A DNA stretch of 32,287 bases from Selenomonadaceae bacterium (GCA_022786545.1 JALFXV010000032.1:1-32287); one strand, 5' to 3'. Numbered from the stretch's first letter, positions 7,141 to 15,597 are shown. The notes: generated from the sequence alone by a model not told the origin. Numbers and translations: made by a program.

Positions 7141-9056
7141 TTGCTTTTTTCGATGCCGTATTTCTTGAGGTATCTGTACAGGGTAACGCGGCTCACATGC
7201 AAAAGGGTGGACAGGCGGCTGATATTGCCTCCCGCCACACGCCATACCTTGATGAATACCTCCTTGTCCTCCTTCCACCTGGCATCCAGGGTAATATCCC
7301 CGAAGAGGTTGATATCCTCCGCGTGGATGACCTCCCCCTCGGTGCGGAAAAAGGCGTGCTCTATTACATTCTGCAGCTGCTTGATATTGCCCGGCCACTC
7401 ATAGGTCATGAGAAAATCCACCGCATCCGGGGCCAGGGCCTTGGCCGGGGACTGGTGGAGCCCCGCCAGCTCTGACAGGATATGCTCTCCCAGCACCCCG
7501 ATATCCTCCTTGCGGTTCCTGAGGGGCGGTATGCGGATGATGCTGTGGGACAGCACCTCGTACAGAGACTTGTCAAAGCTGCCCCGTTCCGTCAGCCGCC
7601 TAAGCTCCGTATCGCAGGCCGCCACCAGCCGCACATTGATGTGACGGCTGGTTTCCTCGCCGATGCGGCTGGATTCCATCGTAGTCAGGGAGGCCGCCAG
7701 GGCACGGGCTATATCCAGGGGCATCTTTTCGATTTCATCGATAAAGAGCGTACCGCCGGAAGCCAGTTCCAGCTTGCCGGGGTGGCTGACCTCCCTGCTG
7801 ACGCTGACACCGAAAATCTCCTGCTCTAGAAGCTCCGGCGCCACATCGCCGCAGTGCAGGGCAATGAAAGGCCCTGTGGCAAAAGGGCTGGCCTGATGGA
7901 TGCCGTGGGCCATGCGCTGCTTGCCAGTGCCGCCCTCCCCCTGCAGCAGGATATGGGTCCTGCCCCTGGCCAGGCGCAGGGCCTTCTCCTTGACTGAGCT
8001 GAAGGCAGCACTGGCACAGACCATAGAACTGAGGCTGTACTTGGCGGTAAAACCGGCGGCATGGGCCACCATCGTGCGCAAATCCTCTATGGGCATGGAG
8101 ATTGCCACCACGCTGCGCACAGCAGCCTCCCCATCCCGCTCAAAGGGAACCACGGTAGTAATATCCTCGTAGGTCTTGCTGGGAGTAATCCAGGTGACCT
8201 CCCGGTTGTGGCTGAGCACCCCCTGAAAGCCGGAATAAATAGGCGTATGGCGGTAGTTCAGCACCACATCGCTGAGCTTCGTGCCGCTGCCCTTGCCGTC
8301 CTTCCTGCCGATGCCGATTTTTTTCAGCCGCTGCATGCCCAGCTTGTTGGCATAAGCCACCTCGGAGCCCTCCTGCACATGGTACACCGCAAAGGGTATC
8401 ACATCCAGGATTGCCTCCTGGGCCTTCAGGCGGGTCTGCTGCTGGATATAGTTCTCCAGCCCGTAGCGCAGGGTCTTCAGCACCGCCATCACCGCTTCCT
8501 GGGGCATGCTCTGGTAGTGCATGCCCACCATCGTGATGATGTAGCGCATTTTCTTGTCCACAAAAATCGGTGCCGAGCAGGCATCGCTCTCGTGGGAGTC
8601 CTGCACCCACATCTCAGGGCCAAAAAGCCAGAAGGGCTGCTGCAAATCATAAGCCATGCTGACGCTGCTGGTGCCGATTTCCTCCACGCCTACCCGGACG
8701 CCCTCGATTTCCCCCGGCGTCATCTGATAAAAAGGCATGGTGTAGCTCTTGAGGATGACACATTCCTCGTCCAGCAGCAGCAGGCTGATATCGTATTCCT
8801 TGAAAAAATCCCGCAGGTTGTTGGTCAGGTGCCGCAGGTAGCCTATGGCTTCCCTGTGCAGCCTCTGCCGGGCAGCAAAATCCTCCCGGGACAGCCTGTG
8901 GTCCGTGTGTATCCTGTCCGTAGGCGCGCCATAGGCACGGCTTTTGGCCCAGGACGCCGCCACCTCCGGATTTACGTTGGGGTCCGGTATGCCTGTCTTC
9001 ATGTATGAATCATAATATGCCTTTAGCTTCTCGCGGCTGCGCGGCCCTCTGATCAT
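7128..9056 (-). CDS. AcoR/DhaR-like enhancer-binding-type regulator with degenerate AAA+ domain
   Basis: A 642-residue regulator with the bacterial enhancer-binding layout. A GAF-like sensory region lies at about 60-205, a PAS-like segment at 210-320, an AAA+ core at 345-580, and a Fis-type helix-turn-helix at 595-636 (GGNISRLSTLLHVSRVTLYRYLKK). Walker A GEGGTGKQ (373-380) and Walker B GGTLFIDE (434-441) are intact. The sigma-54-contacting GAFTGA loop is absent: EIFG runs straight into SVSREVSHPGKLELA. The arginine-finger region reads FDKSLYEVL instead of FRxDLYxRL, and the sensor II Arg is Lys (WPGNIKQL). It therefore probably acts with sigma-70, like DhaR or TyrR. ATG at 9056 has AAGGA seven bases upstream. 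Target genes are unknown; the divergent membrane gene is a candidate. Confidence 0.85.
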   Translation of the reverse strand: MIRGPRSREKLKAYYDSYMKTGIPDPNVNPEVAASWAKSRAYGAPTDRIHTDHRLSREDFAARQRLHREAIGYLRHLTNNLRDFFKEYDISLLLLDEECVILKSYTMPFYQMTPGEIEGVRVGVEEIGTSSVSMAYDLQQPFWLFGPEMWVQDSHESDACSAPIFVDKKMRYIITMVGMHYQSMPQEAVMAVLKTLRYGLENYIQQQTRLKAQEAILDVIPFAVYHVQEGSEVAYANKLGMQRLKKIGIGRKDGKGSGTKLSDVVLNYRHTPIYSGFQGVLSHNREVTWITPSKTYEDITTVVPFERDGEAAVRSVVAISMPIEDLRTMVAHAAGFTAKYSLSSMVCASAAFSSVKEKALRLARGRTHILLQGEGGTGKQRMAHGIHQASPFATGPFIALHCGDVAPELLEQEIFGVSVSREVSHPGKLELASGGTLFIDEIEKMPLDIARALAASLTTMESSRIGEETSRHINVRLVAACDTELRRLTERGSFDKSLYEVLSHSIIRIPPLRNRKEDIGVLGEHILSELAGLHQSPAKALAPDAVDFLMTYEWPGNIKQLQNVIEHAFFRTEGEVIHAEDINLFGDITLDARWKEDKEVFIKVWRVAGGNISRLSTLLHVSRVTLYRYLKKYGIEKSKIDT

Positions 9057-9088
9057 TGTAACATCCTTCCCTTCACTTTACACCCCTT

Positions 9089-9117
9089 ATTCTATCATTA
9101 CCAGTTTTCTACTGCAA
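9089..9117 (-). promoter_or_regulatory. Promoter of the AcoR-like regulator
   Basis: On the minus strand TTGCAG (9112-9117) and TAGAAT (9089-9094) are 17 bases apart. The site is back to back with the divergent promoter at 9124-9151. Confidence 0.6.
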
Positions 9118-9123
9118 ATTTAT

Positions 9124-9151
9124 TTTACACACTCATAAATTATGATATAAT
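9124..9151 (+). promoter_or_regulatory. Promoter of the small membrane protein gene
   Basis: TTTACA (9124-9129) and a perfect TATAAT (9146-9151) are 16 bases apart. The two divergent -35 boxes are only six bases apart, so one bound protein could affect both promoters. Confidence 0.7.
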
Positions 9152-9197
9152 GGATTTGCTGTTTGGCAAGAAGGTCTAATGAAAGGGAAGATGAAAA

Positions 9198-9533
9198 ATG
9201 GCAACACAGTACAAAAAAATTCAGAATAAAATACATCCCAAGGAGGAGAAGAAGGAGAATGTGGATTTGAAGCCGAAGGCCAGCCGTGATGCGCTGCTGC
9301 TGGTGCTTATCGCCGTGACGCTGATTATCCTGGTGCTGGCCTGGAGCAACATGGACGGCATCGGCAGGGGCATGTACGGCGCCCTGTTCGTGGGCATGGT
9401 CATCGTCTACCTGAACCGCCGCATGGAGTTCAGCGACCAGGTGCGCAAGGTGCTCATCGGCGTCAGCTCCGCCCTCATGCTGGCCTCCATCTGCCTGCTG
9501 GGACTGAGCATGTACAATCAGTTCTTCGGATAA
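9198..9533 (+). CDS. Small three-span membrane protein of unknown function
   Basis: A 111-residue protein I do not recognise. A charged, Lys-rich cytoplasmic N-terminus (residues 1-30) precedes three hydrophobic segments: about 32-51 (ALLLVLIAVTLIILVLAW), 58-72 and 84-106. The inside-positive pattern suggests a short basic loop around RRMEF in the cytoplasm. No catalytic motif is visible. It has its own promoter and a strong terminator, so it is a stand-alone transcription unit. AAAGGGA lies upstream of the ATG at 9198. Divergence from the AcoR-like regulator makes a regulatory link plausible. Confidence 0.78.
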   Translation: MATQYKKIQNKIHPKEEKKENVDLKPKASRDALLLVLIAVTLIILVLAWSNMDGIGRGMYGALFVGMVIVYLNRRMEFSDQVRKVLIGVSSALMLASICLLGLSMYNQFFG

Positions 9534-9551
9534 GTTAGCAAGACTAAAACA

Positions 9552-9602
9552 ACACCCCTGATACGCCTGCAACGTGCAGTACATATCAGGGGTGTTTTTT
9601 AT
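9552..9602 (+). terminator. Strong terminator of the small membrane gene
   Basis: ACACCCCTGATA pairs perfectly with TATCAGGGGTGT over 12 bp and is followed by TTTTTT. The 20-base loop contains its own small hairpin (CTGCA/TGCAG). The repeat element begins immediately after it. Confidence 0.92.
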
Positions 9603-9814
9603 TCGTGCACTCTGTTCAGACTATATAGGGGACAAGCCGGGATAGTACCCTCCGAAAACACGCTCGCGCTCCACGTTGTGCCTAACGGCTGCTAAGCTCT
9701 TGCTGCGCCTGCGGCTTGCAAATCGCTAAGCACCGAGGCACAACAAGGGTTTTCTCTGGGTACTATCCCAACTTATCCTTTTCTGGTCTGAACAGATATA
9801 AACAAAATGATAAA
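9602..9814. repeat. 213-bp palindromic interspersed repeat, copy 1
   Basis: This element begins TTCGTGCAC and ends ACAAAATGATAAA, exactly like the copy at 32066-32278, in the same orientation and of the same length. It is a nested palindrome: TCTGTTCAGA (9611-9620) with TCTGAACAGA (9787-9796), GGGATAGTACCC (9639-9650) with GGGTACTATCCC (9758-9769), GAAAAC with GTTTTC, and GTTGTGCCT (9675-9683) with AGGCACAAC (9736-9744). No open reading frame of note lies inside. It resembles a miniature mobile element or a structured RNA gene; there is no transposase. It ends eight bases before the tkt stop. Confidence 0.85.
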
Positions 9815-9821
9815 TCTACAT

Positions 9822-11807
9822 TTACTTCAGCAGGCTGCGCATGGTCTCAGCCACATTCTCCTTGGTGAAGCCGAACTTCTTGAAAAGGGTGGAAGCCGGT
9901 GCGGAAGCGCCGAAGCCCTTCATGCACACAGTTGCACCGTCCAGGCCGATGTACTTGCCCCAGCCAAAGTCGGAGCCAGCCTCAACAGCCACCCGGGCAC
10001 GGACAGCCTTAGGCAGCACCTGCTCCTTGTAATCCTCGCTCTGCTGCTCAAAGAGCTCCATGCACGGCATGGAAACAACCCGCACATCCTTGCCTTCCTG
10101 AGCCAGGATTTCCTTGGCAGCCAGGGAAATGCCCACCTCGGAGCCGGTAGCGATGATGATGCCATCCGGAACATCCTTCTTGGCATCGGCGATAACATAG
10201 CCGCCCTTCAGGGCGCCATCCTTGCTGCTCGGGATAATGTCCAGATTCTGGCGGGTCAGCACCAGGGCGGTAGGGCTCTCCGTATCTGCCAGGGCAGTGT
10301 ACCAGCCGGCAGCGGTCTCCACAGCATCAGCAGGACGGAATACCTGCATGTTCGGCAGGGAGCGCAACATAGCCAGCTGCTCGATTGGCTCATGGGTAGG
10401 GCCGTCTTCGCCTACACCGATGGAATCATGAGTCAGCACATAGGTAACAGGCAGCTTCATGAGGGCAGCCAGGCGCATCATCGGCTTGATGTAGTCGGAG
10501 AATACGAAGAAGGTAGCCACATAAGCAGTCACGCCGCCGTGGAGGGCCATGCCGTTGCCAATGGCACCCATAGCCAGCTCACGGACACCAAAGTGCATGT
10601 TGCGGCCATTACGGTCTTCCTTGCTGAAGAAGCTTTCACCCTTCAGCTCGGTCTTGTTGGACGGAGCCAGGTCAGCACTGCCGCCCATGAGGCTAGGCAC
10701 AATATCCTTCAGCTTGTTGAGGATATTGCCGGACAGGGCGCGGCTGGCAGTCGGCTTCTCGGCAGGAGCCCAGAAGGACTCATCCTCCAGCACAGCCTTG
10801 ACAGCATCCTTAGCGTAGAACTTGTCGTGAAGGGCTGCTGCGGCCGGGAACTTGGCCTGCCACTCGGCAAACATGGCGTTCCAGGCATCCTCAGCTTCCT
10901 GTCCCCTGGCAGCCTTGGCTGCATAGTCAGCATAAACTTCCTCAGGCACAGTGAACGGCTGGCTGGTCCAGCCCAGGTTCTCCTTGGCTGCCTGCAAGTT
11001 TTCCTCCCCCAGAGGCTCCCCGTGGGCGCTGGCCTTGCCCTGCTTTGCCGGGCAGCCGTAGCCAATCTGGGTATGGACGGTAATGAAGGAAGGACGCTCC
11101 TTGTCAGCCTTTGCTTCCTCGATAGCCCTGCCGATAGCTGCCAGGTCGGTGCCATCAGCTACATCGATGGTCTGGAAGCCGAAAGCCTCCATGCGCTTCT
11201 GCACATCCTCGGTAAAGGCTGCATCAGTATCGCCCTCAATGGAAATATTGTTGCTGTCATAGATGACAATCAGCTTGGACAGGCCGAGAGTGCCTGCCAG
11301 GGAGAAAGCCTCGGAGGAAATGCCCTCCATCATGCAGCCGTCACCGCCCAGGGCAAAGGTATAATGGTCATAGACAGGATAGCCCGGCTTATTGAACTTC
11401 TCAGCCAGATGAGCCTCGGCAATAGCCATGCCCACTGCCATGCCCATGCCTGCCCCCAGAGGGCCGGTGGTGGCTTCAACGCCTACGGTATGGCCGTACT
11501 CAGGATGCCCCGGGGTCAGGGAATCCAGCTGGCGGAAATTCTTCAGGTCATCCATAGTCAGGCCGTAGCCAAAGAGATGCAGCAGAGAATACAGCATGGC
11601 GGAGCCATGTCCCCCGGACAGGATAAAGCGGTCCCGGTTCAGCCACTTGGGATTTTTCGGATTGTGGCTCATGTGCTTGCCCCACAGCTCGTAAGCGATT
11701 GGCGCACAGCCCATCGGCAGCCCCGGATGGCCGGACTTTGCCTTCTGAATCATCTCGGCAGCCAGAATACGGATGGCATTTACACTGGTGTTTTCAACAT
11801 TACTCAA
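9822..11807 (-). CDS. tkt: Transketolase
   Basis: A full-length thiamine-diphosphate transketolase of about 661 residues in the non-oxidative pentose phosphate pathway. The N-terminal block SVNAIRILAAEMIQKAKSGHPG and the cofactor motif GDGCMMEGISSEAFSLAG (GDG...N type, ending SNNISIEGD) are intact. So is the pyrimidine-domain signature DSIGVGEDGPTHEPIEQLA. No ATG is near the start. The TTG at 11807 is preferred, with AAGGAG ten bases upstream; a GTG at 11816 sits only one base from that Shine-Dalgarno. It is the last gene of the map-to-tkt run, 51 bases after ridA. No simple terminator was seen before the repeat element. Confidence 0.95.
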   Translation of the reverse strand: MSNVENTSVNAIRILAAEMIQKAKSGHPGLPMGCAPIAYELWGKHMSHNPKNPKWLNRDRFILSGGHGSAMLYSLLHLFGYGLTMDDLKNFRQLDSLTPGHPEYGHTVGVEATTGPLGAGMGMAVGMAIAEAHLAEKFNKPGYPVYDHYTFALGGDGCMMEGISSEAFSLAGTLGLSKLIVIYDSNNISIEGDTDAAFTEDVQKRMEAFGFQTIDVADGTDLAAIGRAIEEAKADKERPSFITVHTQIGYGCPAKQGKASAHGEPLGEENLQAAKENLGWTSQPFTVPEEVYADYAAKAARGQEAEDAWNAMFAEWQAKFPAAAALHDKFYAKDAVKAVLEDESFWAPAEKPTASRALSGNILNKLKDIVPSLMGGSADLAPSNKTELKGESFFSKEDRNGRNMHFGVRELAMGAIGNGMALHGGVTAYVATFFVFSDYIKPMMRLAALMKLPVTYVLTHDSIGVGEDGPTHEPIEQLAMLRSLPNMQVFRPADAVETAAGWYTALADTESPTALVLTRQNLDIIPSSKDGALKGGYVIADAKKDVPDGIIIATGSEVGISLAAKEILAQEGKDVRVVSMPCMELFEQQSEDYKEQVLPKAVRARVAVEAGSDFGWGKYIGLDGATVCMKGFGASAPASTLFKKFGFTKENVAETMRSLLK

Positions 11808-11858
11808 AGATAACACTCTCCTTCTGTTATACAGATACCTCTAATCCATATTGCATAA

Positions 11859-12239
11859 TCACTTGGAAGCAATTACATCAATTTCTACCAATGCGCCCTT
11901 AGGCAGCTTGCTGACCTCCACGCAGACACGGGCAGGGCAGTTTTCCACAAAATATCTGGCATAGATTTCGTTCACAGTGCCAAAATCATTGATATCGGCC
12001 AGATATACCGTGGTCTTCACCACATCAGACAGCTGATAGCCGGCAGCCTCTACAATGCCCTTCAGGTTTTCCAGCACCTGGGTGGCCTGAGCCTCAATGC
12101 CCCCCTCAATCATGGCACCGGTTGCAGGCACCAGCGGAATCTGCCCGGAAACGAACAGCATACCGCCGGCAGTCTCCACAGCCTGTGAATAAGGGCCGAT
12201 GGCCCCCGGTCCCCTATCAGTAGAAATAATCTTATTCAT
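11859..12239 (-). CDS. ridA: RidA family enamine/imine deaminase
   Basis: A 126-residue protein with the complete RidA/YjgF fold signatures: GPGAIGPYSQAVETAG near the N-terminus, SGQIPL at 31-36, and CPARVCVEVSKLPKGALVEIDVIA at the C-terminus. It includes the catalytic Arg at about 104. RidA hydrolyses 2-aminoacrylate and related imines released by PLP enzymes, as a cytosolic trimer. The ATG at 12239 has AGGAGG six bases upstream, which rules out an upstream in-frame start. It lies 43 bases after aroH in the same run. Confidence 0.95.
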   Translation of the reverse strand: MNKIISTDRGPGAIGPYSQAVETAGGMLFVSGQIPLVPATGAMIEGGIEAQATQVLENLKGIVEAAGYQLSDVVKTTVYLADINDFGTVNEIYARYFVENCPARVCVEVSKLPKGALVEIDVIASK

Positions 12240-12282
12240 AATTAGCCTCCTAGTCCTATTGCCTCGTTTCAATACCACTATA

Positions 12283-12642
12283 TTATTTTGCCAAGTCAGG
12301 GCGCAGTCCCCTTGCCCTGCCCAGGAAAATATGCTTTATATCCTGCTGCCCCTTGTCAGTATCCACCAGCAGCAGCACCCTGATGCAGTGGTCAAGAGCG
12401 CCATCCACATCCATCTGACGGGCATCAAAGAGGGGCACCAGCTCAAAGCCAGGCAGTGCCCTGGCTCCCTTGGCAGGAAATACCGCCGTAATATCCTCGG
12501 TAGCCGTAAAAATTGCCGCCCCGATGTCCTCCGTCCTGATCCCGTTTGCCTCCAGCATGGCCCTGACCACTTCCTGAGTGGCACTCATCACCGCTTCCGC
12601 AGTGTTTTCCTCAACTGTAATGGCTCCTCTGATTCCTCGCAA
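12283..12642 (-). CDS. aroH: AroH-type chorismate mutase with altered active-site residues
   Basis: A 119-residue protein with the fold signatures of the monofunctional AroH family (chorismate to prephenate). RGIRGAITVEENT opens it; AVFPAKGAR, MDVDGALDHCIRVLL and the C-terminal RPDL follow. Compared with Bacillus subtilis AroH from memory, Arg7, Phe57, Lys60, Arg90 and Arg116 are kept. The positions of Cys75, Glu78 and Tyr108 read Asp, Gln and Phe. The start is TTG at 12642, four bases after the ABC1 kinase stop, with AGGAGG ten bases upstream. It is probably still a chorismate mutase, but the changes deserve testing. Confidence 0.85.
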   Translation of the reverse strand: MRGIRGAITVEENTAEAVMSATQEVVRAMLEANGIRTEDIGAAIFTATEDITAVFPAKGARALPGFELVPLFDARQMDVDGALDHCIRVLLLVDTDKGQQDIKHIFLGRARGLRPDLAK

Positions 12643-12646
12643 GCTC

Positions 12647-14266
12647 CTACTTCCTCCTGTCCGTCTTTATTATGCTCCACAAAAGTTTGCTGCACAGCAC
12701 CATGGCAGCCAGATACCCCAGCACCCCCAGCAGGGGGATTTCCATGATTTTCGGCTCCATCTGGGTGGTGCAGATAGTGCTGGAGCCCAGCAGCAGGGCG
12801 GCACTGATGATAGCCATAATCATCTTGTTAATCATGCTGTCCAGCTTCTGCAAGGGCTCCTGGGAGCCGGTCAGGTCAAGATTTACCTTGGTCTGGCCGC
12901 TTAATGTCATCTTTAGTATATCAGAAATCTGCTCCGGCAGCTGCATGGATTTCTTCATCAGCATGTAGCTGTCCCTTTTAAATTTATTGAGCTCTGACAG
13001 CCAGCTGAAATCCTTTTCCATGCTGACCCTGAGCCCCTTGGCAAAAATCTCGGAAAAATTCACCTGAGGGCAGCACCTGGTCATCACGCCCTCCATGATC
13101 ATCACGCCCCTGGCAAACATGCTGAAGCCGTGGGGGATGGCGATGTTGTTGCTCTTCAGCACCATGAGGATTTTCCTGGCCACCTCGCCGGCCTTCAGGT
13201 GCTCGAAGTCCAGGTCACCGTACTGGGCCATCAGGGCGGACACATCATCATACAGCTGGATGTGGTCCACCTTGCCCCGGGGCACGCCCAGGGCCAGCAC
13301 CGCTTCCTTCATGCCGTAGACATCATTGGTCACCAGCGCCATAATGGCGTGGCGGAAGCTGTTCCTGTCCCTGACGGACAGCCTGCCCATCATCCCCAGG
13401 TCCAGCCAGATAATCCTGCCGTCCTTCACCCAGATGTTGCCGGGATGGGGATCCGCATGGAAAAAGCCGTCATCTATCATCTGCTTGACATAGTTGATGC
13501 CCAGCAGCCTGCCGATGCGCTCCATGTCCACGCAGGCCGCCTGCAGCCCCTCTGCATCATCCAGGGGGATGCCATCCATGCACTCCATCACCAGGATGCG
13601 CTGGGTAGTCAGCTGTCGGTTGACCTTGGGGCAGAGGATGTTCTCATCATCCTTGTTCAGGTGGGCAAATTCCTCGATGTGGTCCGCTTCCAGCAGAAAA
13701 TCCATTTCCTGCTTGGCAATCTCCCACATCTCGTCCACCATGCTCTCCAGATTGACCACCCCGTCAGAATCCCGCACCAGATTGAGGAGGGAAATAGCCT
13801 TTTTCAAAAGGGCGATATCCTTGGCCATCACATCATAAATGCCGGGACGCTGCACCTTGATGACCACCCTGTCCCCATTCAGGAGGCTGGCCCTGTGCAC
13901 CTGGGCAATAGAAGCTGAACCCATCGCCGTCTCATCAATAGAAGCAAAAATCCCGTCCCAGCTCTGGTTGTACTCCCGCTGGACAATCTCCTTCACCACG
14001 GAAAATTCCATGGGCTTCACCTCGGACTGCAGCTTCGTCAGTTCCAGCTGATACTCGCCGGGCAAAAAATCCGGCCTCATGCTGATAATCTGCCCCAGCT
14101 TCACAAAGGTGGGGCCCAGGTCTTCCAGCACCTGCCGCACCTTCACAGGGGTCACCCCCTGCAAAAGCTCCCTTTCCCTCAGCACCGCCACAATTTCCTT
14201 CAGCCTCCGGGCAGAGGAAATATCCATGCTGCCATCCTCAGCCTGTCCCAAAAATTCCCTCAGCAT
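12647..14266 (-). CDS. ABC1/UbiB-family atypical kinase
   Basis: A 539-residue AarF/UbiB/ABC1 protein. Family marks are [16 protein letters not shown] (KxGQ motif), [13 protein letters not shown] (Ala-rich loop replacing the Gly loop), VVIKVQRPG (Lys), [13 protein letters not shown] and [10 protein letters not shown] (catalytic and metal acids). Two C-terminal membrane helices follow. In ubiquinone makers UbiB is an ATPase aiding quinone synthesis; in an anaerobe its role may be in menaquinone or lipid handling. The ATG at 14266 has AAGGAGG eleven bases upstream; an in-frame GTG at 14323 lacks any ribosome site. It sits between map and aroH. Confidence 0.88.
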   Translation of the reverse strand: MLREFLGQAEDGSMDISSARRLKEIVAVLRERELLQGVTPVKVRQVLEDLGPTFVKLGQIISMRPDFLPGEYQLELTKLQSEVKPMEFSVVKEIVQREYNQSWDGIFASIDETAMGSASIAQVHRASLLNGDRVVIKVQRPGIYDVMAKDIALLKKAISLLNLVRDSDGVVNLESMVDEMWEIAKQEMDFLLEADHIEEFAHLNKDDENILCPKVNRQLTTQRILVMECMDGIPLDDAEGLQAACVDMERIGRLLGINYVKQMIDDGFFHADPHPGNIWVKDGRIIWLDLGMMGRLSVRDRNSFRHAIMALVTNDVYGMKEAVLALGVPRGKVDHIQLYDDVSALMAQYGDLDFEHLKAGEVARKILMVLKSNNIAIPHGFSMFARGVMIMEGVMTRCCPQVNFSEIFAKGLRVSMEKDFSWLSELNKFKRDSYMLMKKSMQLPEQISDILKMTLSGQTKVNLDLTGSQEPLQKLDSMINKMIMAIISAALLLGSSTICTTQMEPKIMEIPLLGVLGYLAAMVLCSKLLWSIIKTDRRK

Positions 14267-14337
14267 AGCAGCTGCCACCTCCTTGCCAGTCAGGATCCAC
14301 CTGATGGGAATACACGAACACACTTAGCCGGGCATCT

Positions 14338-15210
14338 TTAGCTGGAAAGCACCTCTACCCCTGTCTCCGTCACCAGAATAGTCTTTTCCCACTGGGCAGA
14401 CAGGGAATGGTCCTTGGTGCGCACAGTCCAGCCGTCCTTCTTGTCAACAGTTACCTTGTACCTGCCGGCATTAATCATGGGCTCTACTGTAAAGACCATG
14501 CCCGGCACCAGCAGCATGCCGGTGCCCCGCTCCCCTACATGGGGAATATAAGGGTCCTCGTGGAAGTCCTTGCCTACTCCGTGGCCTCCCAGCTCCGTCA
14601 CCACAGAGCAGCCGTTGGCCCTGGCATGGGCGTTGACGGCGGCGCCGATATCCCCCACATAGCCCCAGGGCTTCACTGCCTCGATGCCGATGAGCATGCA
14701 CTCCTTGGCCACCTGCACCAGCCGCTCCGCCTCAGGGGAGACCTTGCCCACCATGAACATGCGGGAAGCGTCAGCATAGTAGCCGTCCAGAATGGTGGTA
14801 ATGTCCACATTCAGGATATCCCCTTCCTTGAGAACGGTCTTCCGGGAAGGGATGCCGTGGCACACCACATCGTTCAGGGAAATGCAGATGCTCTTGGGAT
14901 AGCCCTCGTAGTTCAGGCAGGCCGGGATGCCCCCGCTGCCCTCAATCAGCTTGCGCACGGCATCGTCAATAGAAGCGGTGTCCCTGCCCTCCTCCACCAT
15001 GCTGGCAGCCAGGTCAAGAGCCGCATCGTTCAGCACCCCGGCCTTCCTGATGCCCTCGATATCCGCCGCGTTCTTGATGATATTCCTGGGCGGGCGCACC
15101 TGCCCCTTAAAAAAATCAAATTTCATTGCATCCAGTCGCTCATCATAGGCGAGATGACATTTCTTGTACTTACGCCCACTGCCGCACCAGCACAAATCAT
15201 TTCTATTCAT
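14338..15210 (-). CDS. map: Methionine aminopeptidase type I with N-terminal SEC-C motif
   Basis: A 290-residue MetAP that removes initiator Met. An N-terminal SEC-C zinc motif (NDLCWCGSGRKYKKCH, residues 5-19) precedes the pita-bread catalytic domain. Conserved metal ligands are visible: Asp in NVDITTILDGYYADASR, His in ELGGHGVGKDFHEDP, Glu in FTVEPMIN and Glu in QWEKTILVT. The SEC-C extension is common in clostridial and Negativicutes MetAPs and may aid ribosome or protein contact. ATG at 15210 has AAAGGAAG upstream; a TTG at 15231 would overlap that site. It is the first gene of the run leading to tkt. Confidence 0.94.
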   Translation of the reverse strand: MNRNDLCWCGSGRKYKKCHLAYDERLDAMKFDFFKGQVRPPRNIIKNAADIEGIRKAGVLNDAALDLAASMVEEGRDTASIDDAVRKLIEGSGGIPACLNYEGYPKSICISLNDVVCHGIPSRKTVLKEGDILNVDITTILDGYYADASRMFMVGKVSPEAERLVQVAKECMLIGIEAVKPWGYVGDIGAAVNAHARANGCSVVTELGGHGVGKDFHEDPYIPHVGERGTGMLLVPGMVFTVEPMINAGRYKVTVDKKDGWTVRTKDHSLSAQWEKTILVTETGVEVLSS

Positions 15211-15282
15211 ACAGAAATAGCTTCCTTTCAATTACACTGTGGCTATTATTCCCTGCAAGCAAAAAACAACAGTCCATCTATA

Positions 15283-15310
15283 ATTATAAAGGAAAATCGA
15301 AAATAGTCCA
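15283..15310 (-). promoter_or_regulatory. Possible promoter of the map-tkt run
   Basis: On the minus strand TATAAT (15283-15288) is preceded after 16 bases by TGGACT (15305-15310). The -10 box is good and the -35 box weak. It overlaps the upstream gene's end by almost nothing, so read-through from that gene is also possible. Confidence 0.45.
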
Positions 15311-15313
15311 CCC

Positions 15314-15547
15314 TTATTTTTGACAAAAAATCTGCTTGGCCGCCGCCTTAATCCATTTCACATGCCAGATAATGTGCAGCAGCACCCCGGCAGCCATCCC
15401 ATAGCCGATATAAGCGTGTATATCACGCCAGTAATGCCGCACTTCCCTGCCACCTTCAAAAAGGTGAAAATCCAGCATCAGCCCGGTCACCACACATGCC
15501 AGGCAGGCAATAAAGATAACAATATCCAGATAAAAATTCTTTTTCAT
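15314..15547 (-). CDS. DUF4405-type small membrane cytochrome-like protein
   Basis: A 77-residue protein with two membrane spans, about residues 6-26 and 44-62, connected by a charged loop. The pattern DIVIFIACLACVVTGLMLDFH followed by HYWRDIHAYIGYGMAAGVLLHIIWHVKWI matches DUF4405. Members of that domain family are proposed b-type-cytochrome-like partners of extracellular flavinylated electron-transfer systems. Four to five His residues on the helices could bind haem; this is inferred. The ATG at 15547 has GAGGT seven bases upstream. No other flavinylation gene is in the window. Confidence 0.75.
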   Translation of the reverse strand: MKKNFYLDIVIFIACLACVVTGLMLDFHLFEGGREVRHYWRDIHAYIGYGMAAGVLLHIIWHVKWIKAAAKQIFCQK

Positions 15548-15588
15548 TTCATTTACCTCACAATCGCTCCATTAATATCGGCAAACCT

Positions 15589-15597
15589 ATTATAGCA
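15589..15597 (-). promoter_or_regulatory. Extended -10 promoter element of the DUF4405 gene
   Basis: The minus strand reads TGCTATAAT, a perfect extended -10. No good -35 box is seen at the right distance (GGACAA at 17 bases is the nearest). Confidence 0.5.

Noticed and set aside
9807..11813. Plus-strand open frame of about 668 codons
   Set aside because: It lies opposite the transketolase gene, whose motifs are intact; no ribosome site or family signature on the plus strand.
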